A stretch of 64,000 bases of DNA from an uncultured bacterium (GTDB lineage: Bacteria; Bacillota; Bacilli; Lactobacillales; Lactobacillaceae), in the NCBI GenBank assembly GCA_905214545.1, contig CAJMMO010000001.1, positions 372,001 through 436,000 on the forward strand, in the 5' to 3' direction. Below are positions 37,756 through 47,215 of the stretch, piece by piece. The first letter of the stretch is position 1, and each line of letters begins with the position of its first letter. Under the pieces are notes generated by a model that saw only the letters and a program-made list of their open reading frames with translations, searched no databases and had not been told where the DNA came from. The translations under genes were made by a program, and so were the position numbers.

Positions 37756-38862
37756 CTATTTGATAAGGTCTTGCATCACCGCAATGACGCGGTCAGAAGA
37801 ATCGACCATGCCCAGCTTCTTGGAAGCGGCGCTCATCTTTTGTGCTGAGTTTTGATCCAGCAGGATGTGGTCGATGGAACCGACAAAGTTGTTGACGTGC
37901 AGGTCGCTTTCGGAAAGCACCAGCGCAGCCCCGGCCTTTTCCAGGTCCAGAGCGTTCTTCATCTGGTGGTTGTGGGTGACGTTCGGCGACGGAATTAAAA
38001 TCGCCGGGCAGCCCAAGGCCGTAAACTCGGCAATGCTGGTGGCGCCGGAACGAGCGACCACGCAGTTGATCTGCGGCAGCAGGCCCGGCATGTTATCGAT
38101 GTAAGGCACGATGCGCATGTTGGCCGGGATCGGCTTGCCGTTTAAGTCGCGCTTAACTCTGCCGTAGTAGAACTGGCCGGTGGCCCAAATGACCTGGTAA
38201 GGCTTTTTGCCTAAGATGTTCATGCTCTCCAGCATGATCTTGTTTAAGGCCAAGGCCCCGCGGGAGCCGCCAAAGACCAGCACCGTCGGCAGGCTGTTGT
38301 CTAAGCCCCACTTTTCGTGCAGGTCGATTTGGTCGGAGTGCAGGCCGATGATTTGCTGTGAACGCGGGTTGCCCGTCTTCACCAGCTTCTTTTTTTCAGG
38401 GAACTGCTTGGCAGCGTCGTCAAAGCTGTAGCAGATCTTGTCGACATAGTGGCCCAAGAACTTGTTGGCCAGGCCGACCACGGAGTTGGACTCGTGGATG
38501 ACGGTCGGGATGTGCATCTTGGCCGCTTCGTAAACCAAGGCGCCGGAAACATAGCCGCCGGTACCCAAGACCACGTCCGGCTTGAACTCTTTCAAAATCT
38601 GCCGGGCCTGCTTGGTCGCAGCCATGAACATCTCGATGGTCTTAAAGTTGCGCAAGGGGTGCTTGCGGTTAAAGCCTTGGATGGCCAGGGTCTTGAACGG
38701 GACTCCTGCCGCCGGCACAATCTTGGACTCTAAGCCCTTTTTGGTCCCCACGAACAAAAGGCTGTCGTTATCAACCAGTTCGCGTTCTTTTAAGCGGTCA
38801 ATTAAGGCCATGATCGGGTAAATGTGGCCGCCGGTGCCGCCACCTGTAAAAATAATTCTCAT
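37756..38862 (-). CDS. murG: UDP-GlcNAc:lipid I GlcNAc transferase MurG
   Basis: Peripheral membrane enzyme converting lipid I to lipid II. The 368 residues contain GGGTGGHIYP (about 6-15), HESNSVVGLANK, GGSRGALALN (near 194), and the C-terminal VVARSGATSIAEFTALGCPAILIPSP signature for UDP-GlcNAc binding. A membrane-contact face is expected near IKNLKT-like residues (here LRNFKTIEMF). It is one base apart from murD; wall-precursor genes are co-transcribed. Confidence 0.97.
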   Translation of the reverse strand: MRIIFTGGGTGGHIYPIMALIDRLKERELVDNDSLLFVGTKKGLESKIVPAAGVPFKTLAIQGFNRKHPLRNFKTIEMFMAATKQARQILKEFKPDVVLGTGGYVSGALVYEAAKMHIPTVIHESNSVVGLANKFLGHYVDKICYSFDDAAKQFPEKKKLVKTGNPRSQQIIGLHSDQIDLHEKWGLDNSLPTVLVFGGSRGALALNKIMLESMNILGKKPYQVIWATGQFYYGRVKRDLNGKPIPANMRIVPYIDNMPGLLPQINCVVARSGATSIAEFTALGCPAILIPSPNVTHNHQMKNALDLEKAGAALVLSESDLHVNNFVGSIDHILLDQNSAQKMSAASKKLGMVDSSDRVIAVMQDLIK

Positions 38863-38863
38863 C

Positions 38864-40240
38864 TTATGCCTTTAATTCCTTTACATATTCGATAAAACGG
38901 TCGCCGCGCTGCTCAAAGGTCTTGAACTGGTCCCAAGAAGCGCAGGCTGGTGAAAACAGCAGGACGTCGCCAGGCTTGGTCAGCTTGAAAGCAGCTGGCA
39001 CGGCCTCGGACAGCTCGTCGACGATGACGATGTCCTTGATGCCGGCCTTGCGGGCGCTGTCTGCCAGCAGGTACTTGGTTTCGCCGTACAAGACCATGGC
39101 CTTGACGTGCTCTTTGAAGAGGTCGACCAGGCTGTCGAAGACAAAGCCGCGGTCAAGCCCGCCCGCGATCAGCACTTCCGGCTGCTTGAAGGCCTTGATG
39201 GCCACCGTGGCAGCTTCAATGTTGGTCGACTTGGAGTCGTTGTAGATCTTGACCCCGTTCAAGCTGGTGACGTATTGCAGGCGGTGCCGAGCGCCGCTGA
39301 AGGTCGACAGCACGGCCTGGATGTCGTCTTTGCCGGCCCCCATCAGCGTGGACAGGCCGATGGCAACCAGGCAGTTTTGCAGGTTGTGTTCGCCCGGCAG
39401 CTTGATGTCGGCGATCTTCATCATCGCGTCTTTGCCGTGGTAGAGGTAGTCCTTGCCGATGTAGTAGTCGGCGTCTGGGCTGACCTCGCTGAAGGTCAGC
39501 ATTTTAGCAGGACTGGCCTTTTTTTCTTGAGCCAGGATATCCTTTTGGTCGAAGTTTGCCAAGAAGTAGTCGGACGCAGTCTGGGTGCGCGTGACGTTTA
39601 ACTTGGCGTTGACATAGTTTTCAAAAGTCTTGTGATAGTCCAAGTGAACGTTGTGGTAAATGTCAACGATCGCAGCGGCCTTAGGGTCGATGTCGGTGAC
39701 CCCGAGCAGCTGGAAACTTGAAATTTCGACCACTAGAATATCATCTTTGCTGACTTTTGGCGCCACTTCTGAAATCGGCACGCCGATGTTGCCGACAGCG
39801 TAAGCGTGGTGGCCGCTCTTGGCCAGGTAATGGTCCAGGATCTGCTGGGTCAGCATCACAGTCGTGGTCTTGCCGTTAGAGCCGGTGACGCAGACGTAAG
39901 GCGCCTCGCTGACGGCCAGGGCGATTTCCGGTTCGGTGATGATCGGCACTTTGAGTGCTTCAGCTTTTTGCACCATCGGGTTTTCGTAAGGGATGCCCGG
40001 GTTTTTGACCAGGTAGTCGAAGTGTTCTTGGTCAAAAAGCTCGACCGGGTGGTGGCCGCCGATCACGCGCACGCCGTCTTTTTGCAATTCTTGCGCGTGC
40101 TCATTTTTAGACAAGTCAGCCTTGTCATTGATGGTCACTTTGGCGCCCAGCTTTAAAAGCAGCTTGCTGACGGCAAAACCGCTCTTGCCTAGGCCCAGCA
40201 CCAGCATATTTTTATTTTGATAAGTATCGATGTTTTTCAT
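38864..40240 (-). CDS. murD: UDP-MurNAc-L-Ala:D-Glu ligase MurD
   Basis: ATP-dependent cytoplasmic Mur ligase that adds D-glutamate. The 458 residues have the N-terminal LVLGLGKSGFA, the P-loop GSNGKTTT (near 119), the mid-domain SSFQLLG and NVHLDYH, and C-terminal ARHRLQYV..NDSKSTN with FSPACASWDQF. All domain-order features of MurD are present. It sits between mraY and murG. Confidence 0.97.
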   Translation of the reverse strand: MKNIDTYQNKNMLVLGLGKSGFAVSKLLLKLGAKVTINDKADLSKNEHAQELQKDGVRVIGGHHPVELFDQEHFDYLVKNPGIPYENPMVQKAEALKVPIITEPEIALAVSEAPYVCVTGSNGKTTTVMLTQQILDHYLAKSGHHAYAVGNIGVPISEVAPKVSKDDILVVEISSFQLLGVTDIDPKAAAIVDIYHNVHLDYHKTFENYVNAKLNVTRTQTASDYFLANFDQKDILAQEKKASPAKMLTFSEVSPDADYYIGKDYLYHGKDAMMKIADIKLPGEHNLQNCLVAIGLSTLMGAGKDDIQAVLSTFSGARHRLQYVTSLNGVKIYNDSKSTNIEAATVAIKAFKQPEVLIAGGLDRGFVFDSLVDLFKEHVKAMVLYGETKYLLADSARKAGIKDIVIVDELSEAVPAAFKLTKPGDVLLFSPACASWDQFKTFEQRGDRFIEYVKELKA

Positions 40241-40243
40241 GTT

Positions 40244-41203
40244 TTATCTCCAGATCAACAAGTAAACAGCACTGCCCAATAGACCTACCAGCCAGAAGAC
40301 AATGTCGACCTTCCATTCAGACCAGCCCAGCATCTCGAAGTGGTGGTGGATCGGGGTCATCTTAAAAATGCGCTTGCCGGTAGTTTGGAACGAAATTACC
40401 TGCAGGATGACGCTTAAAGTTTCTAAGACAAAGACCAGCCCGACGAGCAGCAGCGACCACGGTCTGTGCAGCATGATCGCAACTGCGGCCAAGCCGCCGC
40501 CCAAAGCCAAGGACCCTGCGTCGCCCATGAAAATTTTAGCCGGTTTGTGGTTGAAAATAAAGAAGGCAAGCAGACCGCCGATGACCGCCATGGTGAAGGC
40601 TAAAACGACCTTGTTGCCGTCTTGCCATGCCAGGTAGGCATAGCATCCGTAGGCGATGATGGACAAGCCCGTTGCTAAGCCGTCCAAACCGTCGGACAAG
40701 TTGACGGCGTTAGAAAAGCCGACCAGCCAAAAGGCGACAAACAGGATAAAGAACCATAAAGCAGCGTATTGGCCGACAAAAGGAATAAAGATTGACAGGT
40801 CAAAGTGGTCGCTGACCGCCAAGACGATGATGACGGCCGCGATGATGATCTGACCCAGCAGCTTTTGCCAAGCGCGCAGTCCTAAGTTGCGCTTGTAAAA
40901 CAGCTTCAAGCCATCGTCCAAAAAGCCGATGATGCCGTAGCCGATGAAGGCGACCAGCAAGATCCACATTACTTTAGTTGCCTGCTTTTGCCAAGCTAAG
41001 ACCCACAGCACTGAGATGATTTCGGCCAGGACAAAGACCACCCCGCCCATCGTTGGGGTGCCGGCTTTTTTAGCGTGCCATTTCGGCCCCTCTTCTCTGA
41101 TCTGCTGGCCTTCGTGCTCCATGCGCATGAAGCCGATGAACAAAGGCAGGACGATTACTGTCAGCGCAAACGCGCTCACTAATGGAATTAAAGAAAACTG
41201 CAT
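40244..41203 (-). CDS. mraY: Phospho-MurNAc-pentapeptide translocase MraY
   Basis: Ten-helix integral membrane enzyme making lipid I from UDP-MurNAc-pentapeptide and undecaprenyl phosphate. The 319 residues include the conserved [13 protein letters not shown] (near 95), [12 protein letters not shown] (near 168), [10 protein letters not shown], and the periplasm-facing-loop triple histidine motif MTPIHHHFE (near 285). Length is normal. It follows pbp2x by two bases. Confidence 0.97.
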   Translation of the reverse strand: MQFSLIPLVSAFALTVIVLPLFIGFMRMEHEGQQIREEGPKWHAKKAGTPTMGGVVFVLAEIISVLWVLAWQKQATKVMWILLVAFIGYGIIGFLDDGLKLFYKRNLGLRAWQKLLGQIIIAAVIIVLAVSDHFDLSIFIPFVGQYAALWFFILFVAFWLVGFSNAVNLSDGLDGLATGLSIIAYGCYAYLAWQDGNKVVLAFTMAVIGGLLAFFIFNHKPAKIFMGDAGSLALGGGLAAVAIMLHRPWSLLLVGLVFVLETLSVILQVISFQTTGKRIFKMTPIHHHFEMLGWSEWKVDIVFWLVGLLGSAVYLLIWR

Positions 41204-41205
41204 AT

Positions 41206-43350
41206 TTACTCCTCTAGATTGACTTTTAAAGTACTGCCGGCTGAAAGACTGCTGCCTGCCGCAATGCTTTGCGACTTAACACGCCCCTTGCCGGAGATGG
41301 CGACCCTGATCCCGGCCGCTTTGGCGAAACTCTGCACGGTTTGCTGGTCCCAGCCGGCCATGTCCGGGGCCTTCATGCTGCCGCCGGTGTTGACAAAGAG
41401 CCGGCTGCCGCTGTTGACCTCGCTGCCCTGCGGCAGTGACTGGCTGAGCACGGTTTGACCGTTGCCGATCACTTCGACGCCCAGGCCCGCCGCTTGGCTT
41501 TTGACCTCGCTGGCCTTTTTCCCGACTAAATTCGGGACCTTGACCTTGCTGTCGACGCCGACAGCGTTCTTGGTCGAAGACAGGATGATTCTGTTCATCA
41601 TCGGCTTAAAGATGGAAGCCAGGATCGTTTCGGCTGGCGCACTCATCTTCTGCGGCTGCTGCATCGTGATGTACAAGCAGTAGCGCGGACTGTTCAGCGG
41701 CGTGACGCCGACGACAGAGAAGATGTAGTTGCTGGCCCCGGTCAAGTAGCCGTGCCGGCCCGCGATCTGGGCGGTACCGGTTTTGACGCCGATGCTCTTG
41801 CCCGGCATGCTGTAGGCATTACCAGTCCCGATTTCAGGGTCCAGCACGCGTTTCATGTTTTGCAGGACCTGCTGGCAGGTGTTGGCATCGTAGACCGGCT
41901 GCCCTACCTTTTCGCGGTGGAAGCGGCTGATGACCTTGCCGTCCGGACTCACAATCTTGTTGACGAACTGCGGCTTCACCATCTGGCCGTTGTTGCCCAG
42001 CGAGCTGAAGGCCTGCATCATCTGCATCACAGTGACGTTGACGCCCTGGCCGAAAGAAGTGACCGCCTGGTCAGTGCTGCTCTTAAAGGATAAGATTCCC
42101 GGCACTTCGCCAGGCAGCGTGACGCCGGTCTTTTCGCCGATGTGGAACTTGTCTAAGTAGCTGCGCCAAGTCTTAGCGCCCATCTTTTGTTCCAAAAAGG
42201 ACATCCCGACGTTGGAAGACCGCGGGAAGGCCTGGGAGAACGGGATCATGCCCCAACCAGTGTTGTTCCAGTCGTGGATCGTCGACCCGCCGATGGTCAC
42301 AGAACCGGACTTGTAGAGCTCGTTTGGGTTGTAGTGGCCGCTTTGGATCGCAGCAGACAGCGACAAGATCTTGAATACAGAACCTGGTTCATAGGAGTCC
42401 TGCACGGTCGCGTCGCTCCAGGACTTGTTCAGCCCCTCTTTAGTCTGCGGGTTGAAAGTCGGCCGCTGGGAGATGGCCAAGACCTTGCCGGTCTTGATGT
42501 CTTCAACCACCGCGGTCAGCTTCTTCGGTTTGTAAGTGTCCTCCACTTGGCTCATCAGCTGCTCTAAGTAGCTCTGCATCTGGAAGTCGAGCGTCAGGTA
42601 CATGCTGTCGCCGTCTTTTTGCGGCCGGCCTGAATTGCGTCCTAAGGCCGAGTTCGATGAATCGACGATGCTTTCTTCGTAGCCGTCCTTGCCCGACAAC
42701 TGCTGGTTGAAGTATTTTTCAAGCCCCATCGTGCCGACCAGGTTGGTGGACTGGGTCTTGCCGCTCACCTGCTGGGCCAAGCCGATCGTATGCGAGGCAA
42801 AAGTGCCGTTCGGGTACAGCCGCGCAGGTGTTTCGACGAACTTGATCCCCGGCAGGTGGAAGGATTCGATCTTCTTTTTCTCCCGGATGGTCAAGTTGCT
42901 GCCGCCCGTCCCGAATTCGACCTGATAGCTCTTGTGCTTGGGGTTCAGGTAGCGGTAGATCTTGTCTTCGCTGATTGGCAAAACCTCAGCCAGTTTCTTA
43001 GCCGTCTTGTCCTTGTCCACGACGTACATCGGCTTGTTGTGGTAGTCGATGGCTGAGTGGTCCAAGATCGCGTAGACGGTGAAGGCGTGCGAGTCTTCTG
43101 CTAAAGTAATGCCGTTGTGATCATAGATCGTGCCGCGGGTGGCTTTTAAGACCTGCCGCTTGCGGTAAAGCTGGTTGGTCCGTTCGGCCAAGTCCTGCCC
43201 GTCGACGGTCTTAGAAATGCTGATATATAAAAATCTTCCTGCAAAAACAAGAAAAACCAAAGCCAAGACTATTTGGAGAACTCTCCCCACCGTAAAGCGG
43301 TAGCCGTGGGCTTTGGATTTATTTTTCATCAATCTATTAAATTGTTTCAT
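41206..43350 (-). CDS. pbpX: Class B penicillin-binding protein 2x (septal transpeptidase) with PASTA domains
   Basis: Transpeptidase partner of FtsW at the septum. The 714 residues have a short cytoplasmic tail, one membrane anchor (about 24-46), a dimerisation domain, and a transpeptidase domain with SVFK (SxxK), SSN (in FPRSSNVGM) and KTGT (IGVKTGTAQ). Two PASTA repeats occupy the C-terminus ([28 protein letters not shown]), which bind muropeptides or wall. The start overlaps the ftsL stop by one base. The symbol pbpX/pbp2B varies by species. Confidence 0.95.
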   Translation of the reverse strand: MKQFNRLMKNKSKAHGYRFTVGRVLQIVLALVFLVFAGRFLYISISKTVDGQDLAERTNQLYRKRQVLKATRGTIYDHNGITLAEDSHAFTVYAILDHSAIDYHNKPMYVVDKDKTAKKLAEVLPISEDKIYRYLNPKHKSYQVEFGTGGSNLTIREKKKIESFHLPGIKFVETPARLYPNGTFASHTIGLAQQVSGKTQSTNLVGTMGLEKYFNQQLSGKDGYEESIVDSSNSALGRNSGRPQKDGDSMYLTLDFQMQSYLEQLMSQVEDTYKPKKLTAVVEDIKTGKVLAISQRPTFNPQTKEGLNKSWSDATVQDSYEPGSVFKILSLSAAIQSGHYNPNELYKSGSVTIGGSTIHDWNNTGWGMIPFSQAFPRSSNVGMSFLEQKMGAKTWRSYLDKFHIGEKTGVTLPGEVPGILSFKSSTDQAVTSFGQGVNVTVMQMMQAFSSLGNNGQMVKPQFVNKIVSPDGKVISRFHREKVGQPVYDANTCQQVLQNMKRVLDPEIGTGNAYSMPGKSIGVKTGTAQIAGRHGYLTGASNYIFSVVGVTPLNSPRYCLYITMQQPQKMSAPAETILASIFKPMMNRIILSSTKNAVGVDSKVKVPNLVGKKASEVKSQAAGLGVEVIGNGQTVLSQSLPQGSEVNSGSRLFVNTGGSMKAPDMAGWDQQTVQSFAKAAGIRVAISGKGRVKSQSIAAGSSLSAGSTLKVNLEE

Positions 43351-43703
43351 TAATGAATGTTCCTAATGTTGCTTTCGATTAAGCTTAATCCTTCTTTTTT
43401 AGCAACTTGGTTCAAATGAGTATTAGAGCTCAGCTCGCCAATCTCTTGTTTAAGATCCGCATTGCGGTTCTGCTCGCTGACCACCGCCTGCTGCTGCCCT
43501 TCCAAATGCCGCTGGGCATTGGTTTGGGAAACACTGGCTGCAATCAGCATTGCCATTAAACAAGAGGCAATGAGAGTTCCAGCAGCAATTAAAAATTTCT
43601 CTGCCTTTGTCAGAGGGACTTTGCCGGGATCAAGAACGATCCGGGCTTCAGAGACTTTGCTGCTTTCCTCCTCTGCATATCTTTTTCTTAAAGTATCTGC
43701 CAT
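43350..43703 (-). CDS. ftsL: FtsL, small bitopic division protein
   Basis: A 117-residue protein with a basic cytoplasmic head, one membrane helix (KFLIAAGTLIASCLMAMLI region, about 34-55) and an extracytoplasmic coiled coil (QQAVVSEQNRNADLKQEIGEL) ending KEGLSLIESNIRNI. This matches FtsL, partner of DivIB and DivIC. The ATG at 43703 is six bases after AGGGTGAGG; the GTG four codons upstream lies in that site. It overlaps rsmH slightly only in the longer version. Confidence 0.92.
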   Translation of the reverse strand: MADTLRKRYAEEESSKVSEARIVLDPGKVPLTKAEKFLIAAGTLIASCLMAMLIAASVSQTNAQRHLEGQQQAVVSEQNRNADLKQEIGELSSNTHLNQVAKKEGLSLIESNIRNIH

Positions 43704-43711
43704 GCTTTGCC

Positions 43712-44662
43712 TCACCCTAATTTTTCTGCAACTCTTAATTTGGCACTGTGTGAGCGGTTATTCGCACTGAGCTCGCTAGCCTGCGCCGTGATCGGCTTGC
43801 GGTTAACCAGCTTCAGCGTGGGGGTTTCATCAGCCGGAGCGGCTGGCATGCCTCTGGGGATTTTCACTTCAGACTTTTCTTTGAAAAGCTGTTTGACAAT
43901 CTTATCCTCATTGGACTCGAAAGTAATCACTGCGATCCGGCCTCCCGGCTTTAAGATCTCGATTGCTTCCGTAAGTGAATCACGCAGCACTCTTAATTCG
44001 TCGTTCACGACAACCCTGATCGCTTGGAAGGTCTTTTTGGCGGGGTGCCCGCCGCTGCGTCTGGCAGCAGCCGGAATCCCGGCTTTGACACAGTCAACCA
44101 GATCAAAGGTCGTCACTATCGGCTCTTCTTGACGGCGTTCAACGATTCTGCGCGCGATTGACCGCGCAAACTTCTCGCCGCCGTATTGGTAAAGGATTCT
44201 GGCCAAGTCATGCTGTGACCAAGTATTGACGACCTGGTATGCATCAAGATCCTGCTCTTGATTCATTCTCATATCCAGCCGTGCATTAAAGCGGTAGGAA
44301 AAGCCGCGCTCAGCCTGATCGAACTGGGGCGAAGAAACGCCCAAGTCGTAATAGATGCCATCAATGCCGTCCGTCAAGCCCAGCTCTACCAGGTCTTGCT
44401 TCAGGTTGGCAAAGTTGTCATGCACTAATTGCAGGCGAGGCTGATGTCCGGCGGCAAGCACCGTGGCAAAATTCTCGCGTGCAGCTTTAATTGCAAAGGC
44501 ATCTTGATCAAAACCGACGACTAATCCTGACTGCAACTTGCTCAACAGGTAATGCGCGTGACCGCCTCCGCCAAAGGTTGCGTCAACATAAATGCCATCG
44601 TCCTGAACTTTTAAATTATCAATAGTTTCATGCAAAAGTACGCTGGTGTGTTCGAATTTCAA
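43712..44662 (-). CDS. rsmH: 16S rRNA (cytosine1402-N4)-methyltransferase RsmH
   Basis: SAM-dependent methylation of C1402 in the ribosomal decoding centre. The 316 residues include the N-terminal HTSVLLHETIDNL, SAM motif VDATFGGGGHAHYLL (near 26-40), the DLGVSSPQ and DQAERGFSYR signature (near 106-122), and RVVVNDELRVL. The start seems to be TTG at 44662, nine bases after GGAG, four bases past the mraZ stop. Formerly called mraW, it keeps its ancestral place second in the dcw cluster. Confidence 0.97.
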   Translation of the reverse strand: MKFEHTSVLLHETIDNLKVQDDGIYVDATFGGGGHAHYLLSKLQSGLVVGFDQDAFAIKAARENFATVLAAGHQPRLQLVHDNFANLKQDLVELGLTDGIDGIYYDLGVSSPQFDQAERGFSYRFNARLDMRMNQEQDLDAYQVVNTWSQHDLARILYQYGGEKFARSIARRIVERRQEEPIVTTFDLVDCVKAGIPAAARRSGGHPAKKTFQAIRVVVNDELRVLRDSLTEAIEILKPGGRIAVITFESNEDKIVKQLFKEKSEVKIPRGMPAAPADETPTLKLVNRKPITAQASELSANNRSHSAKLRVAEKLG

Positions 44663-44665
44663 TTG

Positions 44666-45097
44666 TTAAAACTCCATGTCATCCAGTTCTTCTGCAATGT
44701 CATCATAATTTTCATTGGCATCCTCCTCGTATTGTTCCCATTGGTCCTGTGACCAAATCTCAATTCGATTGTAAACACCAACAATGACACAGCTCTTGCT
44801 AAGTTTAGCATGCTCTCTCAATGTCGTGGTCAAAGTGACACGTCCTTGCTTGTCAAACTCAGCTTCCTGCGCACCTGAATAAAACATCCGGGTGAACTTG
44901 CGAGCTGACCTTTTGGTAAGTGGAAGACGAGCTAGTTTGTCCTCAATTTTCTGCCACTCTTCTTCGGAGTAGCCGAAAATGCAGCCTTCCATGCCGCGGG
45001 TGAAAATCATCTTGTCACCAACTTGGTCGCGCAACTTAGCCGGGATAATCAACCGGCCCTTGGCGTCCAAATTGTGATGATATTCGCCCATGAACAT
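44666..45097 (-). CDS. mraZ: MraZ, dcw transcriptional regulator
   Basis: DNA-binding protein with two AbrB-like swapped-hairpin repeats that controls its own operon. The 143 residues start MFMGEYHHNLDAKGRLIIPAKLR (first DxxGR, near 10-14), with a second DKQGRVTLT copy near 88. The ATG at 45097 is seven bases after GGAGG; a longer in-frame version reads through the operator and is rejected. It is the first gene of the dcw cluster, preceded by a phased repeat operator. Confidence 0.97.
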   Translation of the reverse strand: MFMGEYHHNLDAKGRLIIPAKLRDQVGDKMIFTRGMEGCIFGYSEEEWQKIEDKLARLPLTKRSARKFTRMFYSGAQEAEFDKQGRVTLTTTLREHAKLSKSCVIVGVYNRIEIWSQDQWEQYEEDANENYDDIAEELDDMEF

Positions 45098-45111
45098 GGT
45101 TAGCCCTCCTT

Positions 45112-45149
45112 CCACCATTAATTTACCACAATTACCCACTTCGCTCCAC
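45112..45149 (-). promoter_or_regulatory. MraZ operator: GTGG repeats at 10-bp spacing
   Basis: On the minus strand GTGG occurs at 45146-45149, 45136-45139 and 45126-45129, each exactly 10 bp apart, and once more at 45112-45115 near the ribosome site. MraZ proteins are known to bind short G-rich direct repeats with about one-turn spacing. A candidate promoter with -35 TTGGAA (45154-45159) and -10 GGTAAT (45131-45136) would overlap the boxes, consistent with repression. Confidence 0.75.
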
Positions 45150-45184
45150 AAAGTTCCAACACTTAATATAACTTTTTGACCATA

Positions 45185-45212
45185 CAAAAAAAGCCCTCGC
45201 AAAGCGAGAGCA
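45185..45212 (-). terminator. Terminator after the DUF3397 gene
   Basis: Stem GCTCTCGC/GCGAGGGC (one mismatch) with a T-run on the minus strand. It insulates the dcw promoter from upstream transcription. Confidence 0.8.
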
Positions 45213-45221
45213 AATGACTTC

Positions 45222-45551
45222 TTACATAAAAGAAATAACTACAAGCCCCAAGAAGCTGAAGACCGAAGTCAGGGACAGGAAGTCCAGCAACTTCAGGATT
45301 GTGCGGCCCAAGGAGATGTTCTTATTCTGTAACGCTGTCCGGAAGGCAACCACCAAAATCAGGATGCAGAATGAAAAACACAGGTAAGGCAGAAACGACG
45401 GCAGGTTGCGCAGCCGCGTCACCATCTGGCAGGCTGGCAAGAAAAACAGCGGCAGGATGATCGTGGCGTTGAATTGCGCCTTGGGAAACAGCCTGGCCAA
45501 TAGCCAGGTGCAAAATAAACCTGCGACAATAATAAGGATAATATTGATCAT
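45222..45551 (-). CDS. DUF3397 membrane protein
   Basis: A 109-residue polytopic membrane protein with about four hydrophobic helices and short loops (ARLFPKAQFN, RTALQNKNISLGRT). No catalytic residues are evident. DUF3397 genes are typically found directly upstream of mraZ in lactobacilli, as here. An envelope-related role is only inferred. The ATG follows AAGGAG. Confidence 0.85.
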   Translation of the reverse strand: MINIILIIVAGLFCTWLLARLFPKAQFNATIILPLFFLPACQMVTRLRNLPSFLPYLCFSFCILILVVAFRTALQNKNISLGRTILKLLDFLSLTSVFSFLGLVVISFM

Positions 45552-45574
45552 TTTTGCTCCTTTGCTAGCCTGTG

Positions 45575-45604
45575 TTGAATTCTAACTTGCTTTTAGTCTA
45601 AAAT
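45575..45604 (+). promoter_or_regulatory. Candidate promoter of the DUF4044 gene
   Basis: -35 TTGAAT (45575-45580), 18-base spacer, -10 TAAAAT (45599-45604), 35 bases ahead of the start codon. Confidence 0.5.
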
Positions 45605-45638
45605 AAAAAAATGTAAATGAAAAACGGAGGCTGAACGC

Positions 45639-45746
45639 ATGGCACATAAGAAAAAATCGAAATTCCAAATCTTGACGATTGTGATGGCAATTCTGATGGC
45701 AGTCGTTACCTTAGCTGCTATCATCTTACCAGTTTTAATCCACTAA
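45639..45746 (+). CDS. DUF4044-like micro membrane protein (35 aa)
   Basis: A short plus-strand frame preceded by CGGAGG. It has a basic head, MAHKKKSKFQ, followed by one hydrophobic helix (ILTIVMAILMAVVTLAAIIL) and a short PVLIH end. It is the only plus-strand gene in this stretch. It has its own plausible promoter and shares a bidirectional terminator with mreD. It matches the DUF4044 small protein found beside mraZ/mreD in lactobacilli as I remember it. Function unknown. Confidence 0.82.
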   Translation: MAHKKKSKFQILTIVMAILMAVVTLAAIILPVLIH

Positions 45747-45775
45747 AAAAGCTGCTTTTAAAAGCAGCTTTTTTT
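45745..45775. terminator. Bidirectional terminator between the DUF4044 gene and mreD
   Basis: A palindromic AAGCTGCTTTTAAAAGCAGC stem flanked by A- and T-runs. It ends the mreBCD transcript with no further gene. Confidence 0.85.
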
Positions 45776-45781
45776 CTTTGC

Positions 45782-46309
45782 CTAATAAAGATCGTCGGCA
45801 CGGCTCAAGAACGGGAACTTCTCCGTCAGGGCCTGCCACAGCCAAAAGGTCAGCAGGATCCATAAGACCCCGCTCCCCAGGTTTGCCAGCAACCCCAGCA
45901 TGAAGCTGTGGCCGCTGATGCTGGCCAGTCCTAAGCCGCGCATGACCAAGCTGGAGTAGATGTACTGCAGCAGGTAAAGGCCCAAGATGAACAGCATCTT
46001 GACCCAGGTGACTTCCGGCAGCACGCGGGCCGTCCGCTGGGCCAGCAGGACCAGCAGCGGGAACGAAACCAGGCTGACGCCGATCACACCTAAATAGTAG
46101 GAATCGGATAAAAAGCCCAGCACGCCGGCCAGCCAGAGCAGGCTTTGGTCGCGCGGCTGGTTCAAGCCGGCGATCCCCAGCCCGATCAGAGTCAGGTAGT
46201 AGCTGGCTCCCTGCCACAAGACCGGGTGCAGAAATCTGGCCAAGGATCCTTCTAAGACCAAGGCGATCAGCAGAAATAAGGCAAGCAGCCACTTGCGCAC
46301 GTTAGCCAT
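45782..46309 (-). CDS. mreD: MreD, rod-shape membrane protein
   Basis: A 175-residue polytopic membrane protein (about five helices) of the MreD family, linking MreB to the lateral wall synthesis complex. Typical features are the N-terminal LLALFLLIALVLEGSL and the loop around LGVIGVSL. It overlaps mreC by one base (TAATG). It is the last gene of mreBCD; no minCD follows. Confidence 0.9.
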   Translation of the reverse strand: MANVRKWLLALFLLIALVLEGSLARFLHPVLWQGASYYLTLIGLGIAGLNQPRDQSLLWLAGVLGFLSDSYYLGVIGVSLVSFPLLVLLAQRTARVLPEVTWVKMLFILGLYLLQYIYSSLVMRGLGLASISGHSFMLGLLANLGSGVLWILLTFWLWQALTEKFPFLSRADDLY

Positions 46310-47160
46310 TATTTAGCGACCTTTCTTTCAATGACGGTGACAACAGACGGATCATTGAGTTCGCCAGCAGGCTTGATTTGCACCAGGTCTGACAGACCAA
46401 AGCTGTCCTTGGTCGTCTTCAAGACCGTGCCGACCAGCAAGCCCTTCGGCGAGTTGCCGCCCAGGCCGCTGGTGTAAACACGGGCACCCTTTTTCAACTT
46501 GTTAGTCTCGGATGCTTGGGTGAAGGCTAAGGTGTCACGGCCGGCCACGGTGATAATCCCGTGCACCATCTTGCCGTTGGCGCCGCGGGCCTGCACTGAA
46601 AAGCGGTTGGCCTGCTTGTCACTGGTAGTAATCAATTCAACCTTCGAAGTCGTCTGGTCTGCTTCCAAAACGCGGCCGATCAAGCCGCCGCCAGACATCA
46701 CGGCCATGTTCTTGCGCACGCCGGCGCTGCGGCCGCGGTTGATGGTCAACAGGTCTGACCAGGTATCAGTCGACCGGCTGATGACAGAACCGGGAATGCC
46801 AACGTAGTCGGTCAGCGTGTCTTGCAGCTTCAAGGCGCGCTTCAGCTGGGCGTTTTCAGCACTCAGGCTGCTGTTGCGGGCCTTGGTTTGAGCCAAGTCG
46901 GCCACTTGTTTTTTCAAGTGGTCGTTTTCTTCTTGCGCCTGTAAGACGTCGTGCACGCTGTTGGTCCCTGAACTGATCAAAGACAGCGGCCAATCCAGCA
47001 AACGCCCGCTGGCGGCCAGGGTTTCGTTGCCCACCTTTTGGACCAGCCAAGGGGTCTGCCGATTATTCCGCACTCTGACGGAGACCGTCAAGGTGCCCAA
47101 AACAAGAATTAAGATCAGAAGAGAAACCAGAATAGACTTGTTTTGAAAGAATTTCTTCAT
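46309..47160 (-). CDS. mreC: MreC, rod-shape-determining scaffold protein
   Basis: Bitopic elongasome protein. The 283 residues have one N-terminal membrane helix (about 11-27), a coiled coil (about 70-115; NDHLKKQVADLAQTKARNSSL), and a beta-barrel domain with GSVISRSTDTW, GGLIGRVLE and GLLVGTVLK. Length and order are those of the family. It is transcribed after mreB with a hairpin between them that could reduce read-through. Confidence 0.95.
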   Translation of the reverse strand: MKKFFQNKSILVSLLILILVLGTLTVSVRVRNNRQTPWLVQKVGNETLAASGRLLDWPLSLISSGTNSVHDVLQAQEENDHLKKQVADLAQTKARNSSLSAENAQLKRALKLQDTLTDYVGIPGSVISRSTDTWSDLLTINRGRSAGVRKNMAVMSGGGLIGRVLEADQTTSKVELITTSDKQANRFSVQARGANGKMVHGIITVAGRDTLAFTQASETNKLKKGARVYTSGLGGNSPKGLLVGTVLKTTKDSFGLSDLVQIKPAGELNDPSVVTVIERKVAK

Positions 47161-47179
47161 AGTGCCCTTCCATGAAACA

Positions 47180-47208
47180 AAAATAAAGGCCGGCTCCAGG
47201 GCCGGCCT
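47180..47208 (-). terminator. GC-rich hairpin between mreB and mreC
   Basis: Stem GGCCGGC/GCCGGCC followed on the minus strand by TTTATTTTTG. It is probably an intraoperonic attenuator giving more mreB than mreCD mRNA. Confidence 0.7.
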
Positions 47209-47215
47209 GATCTAA

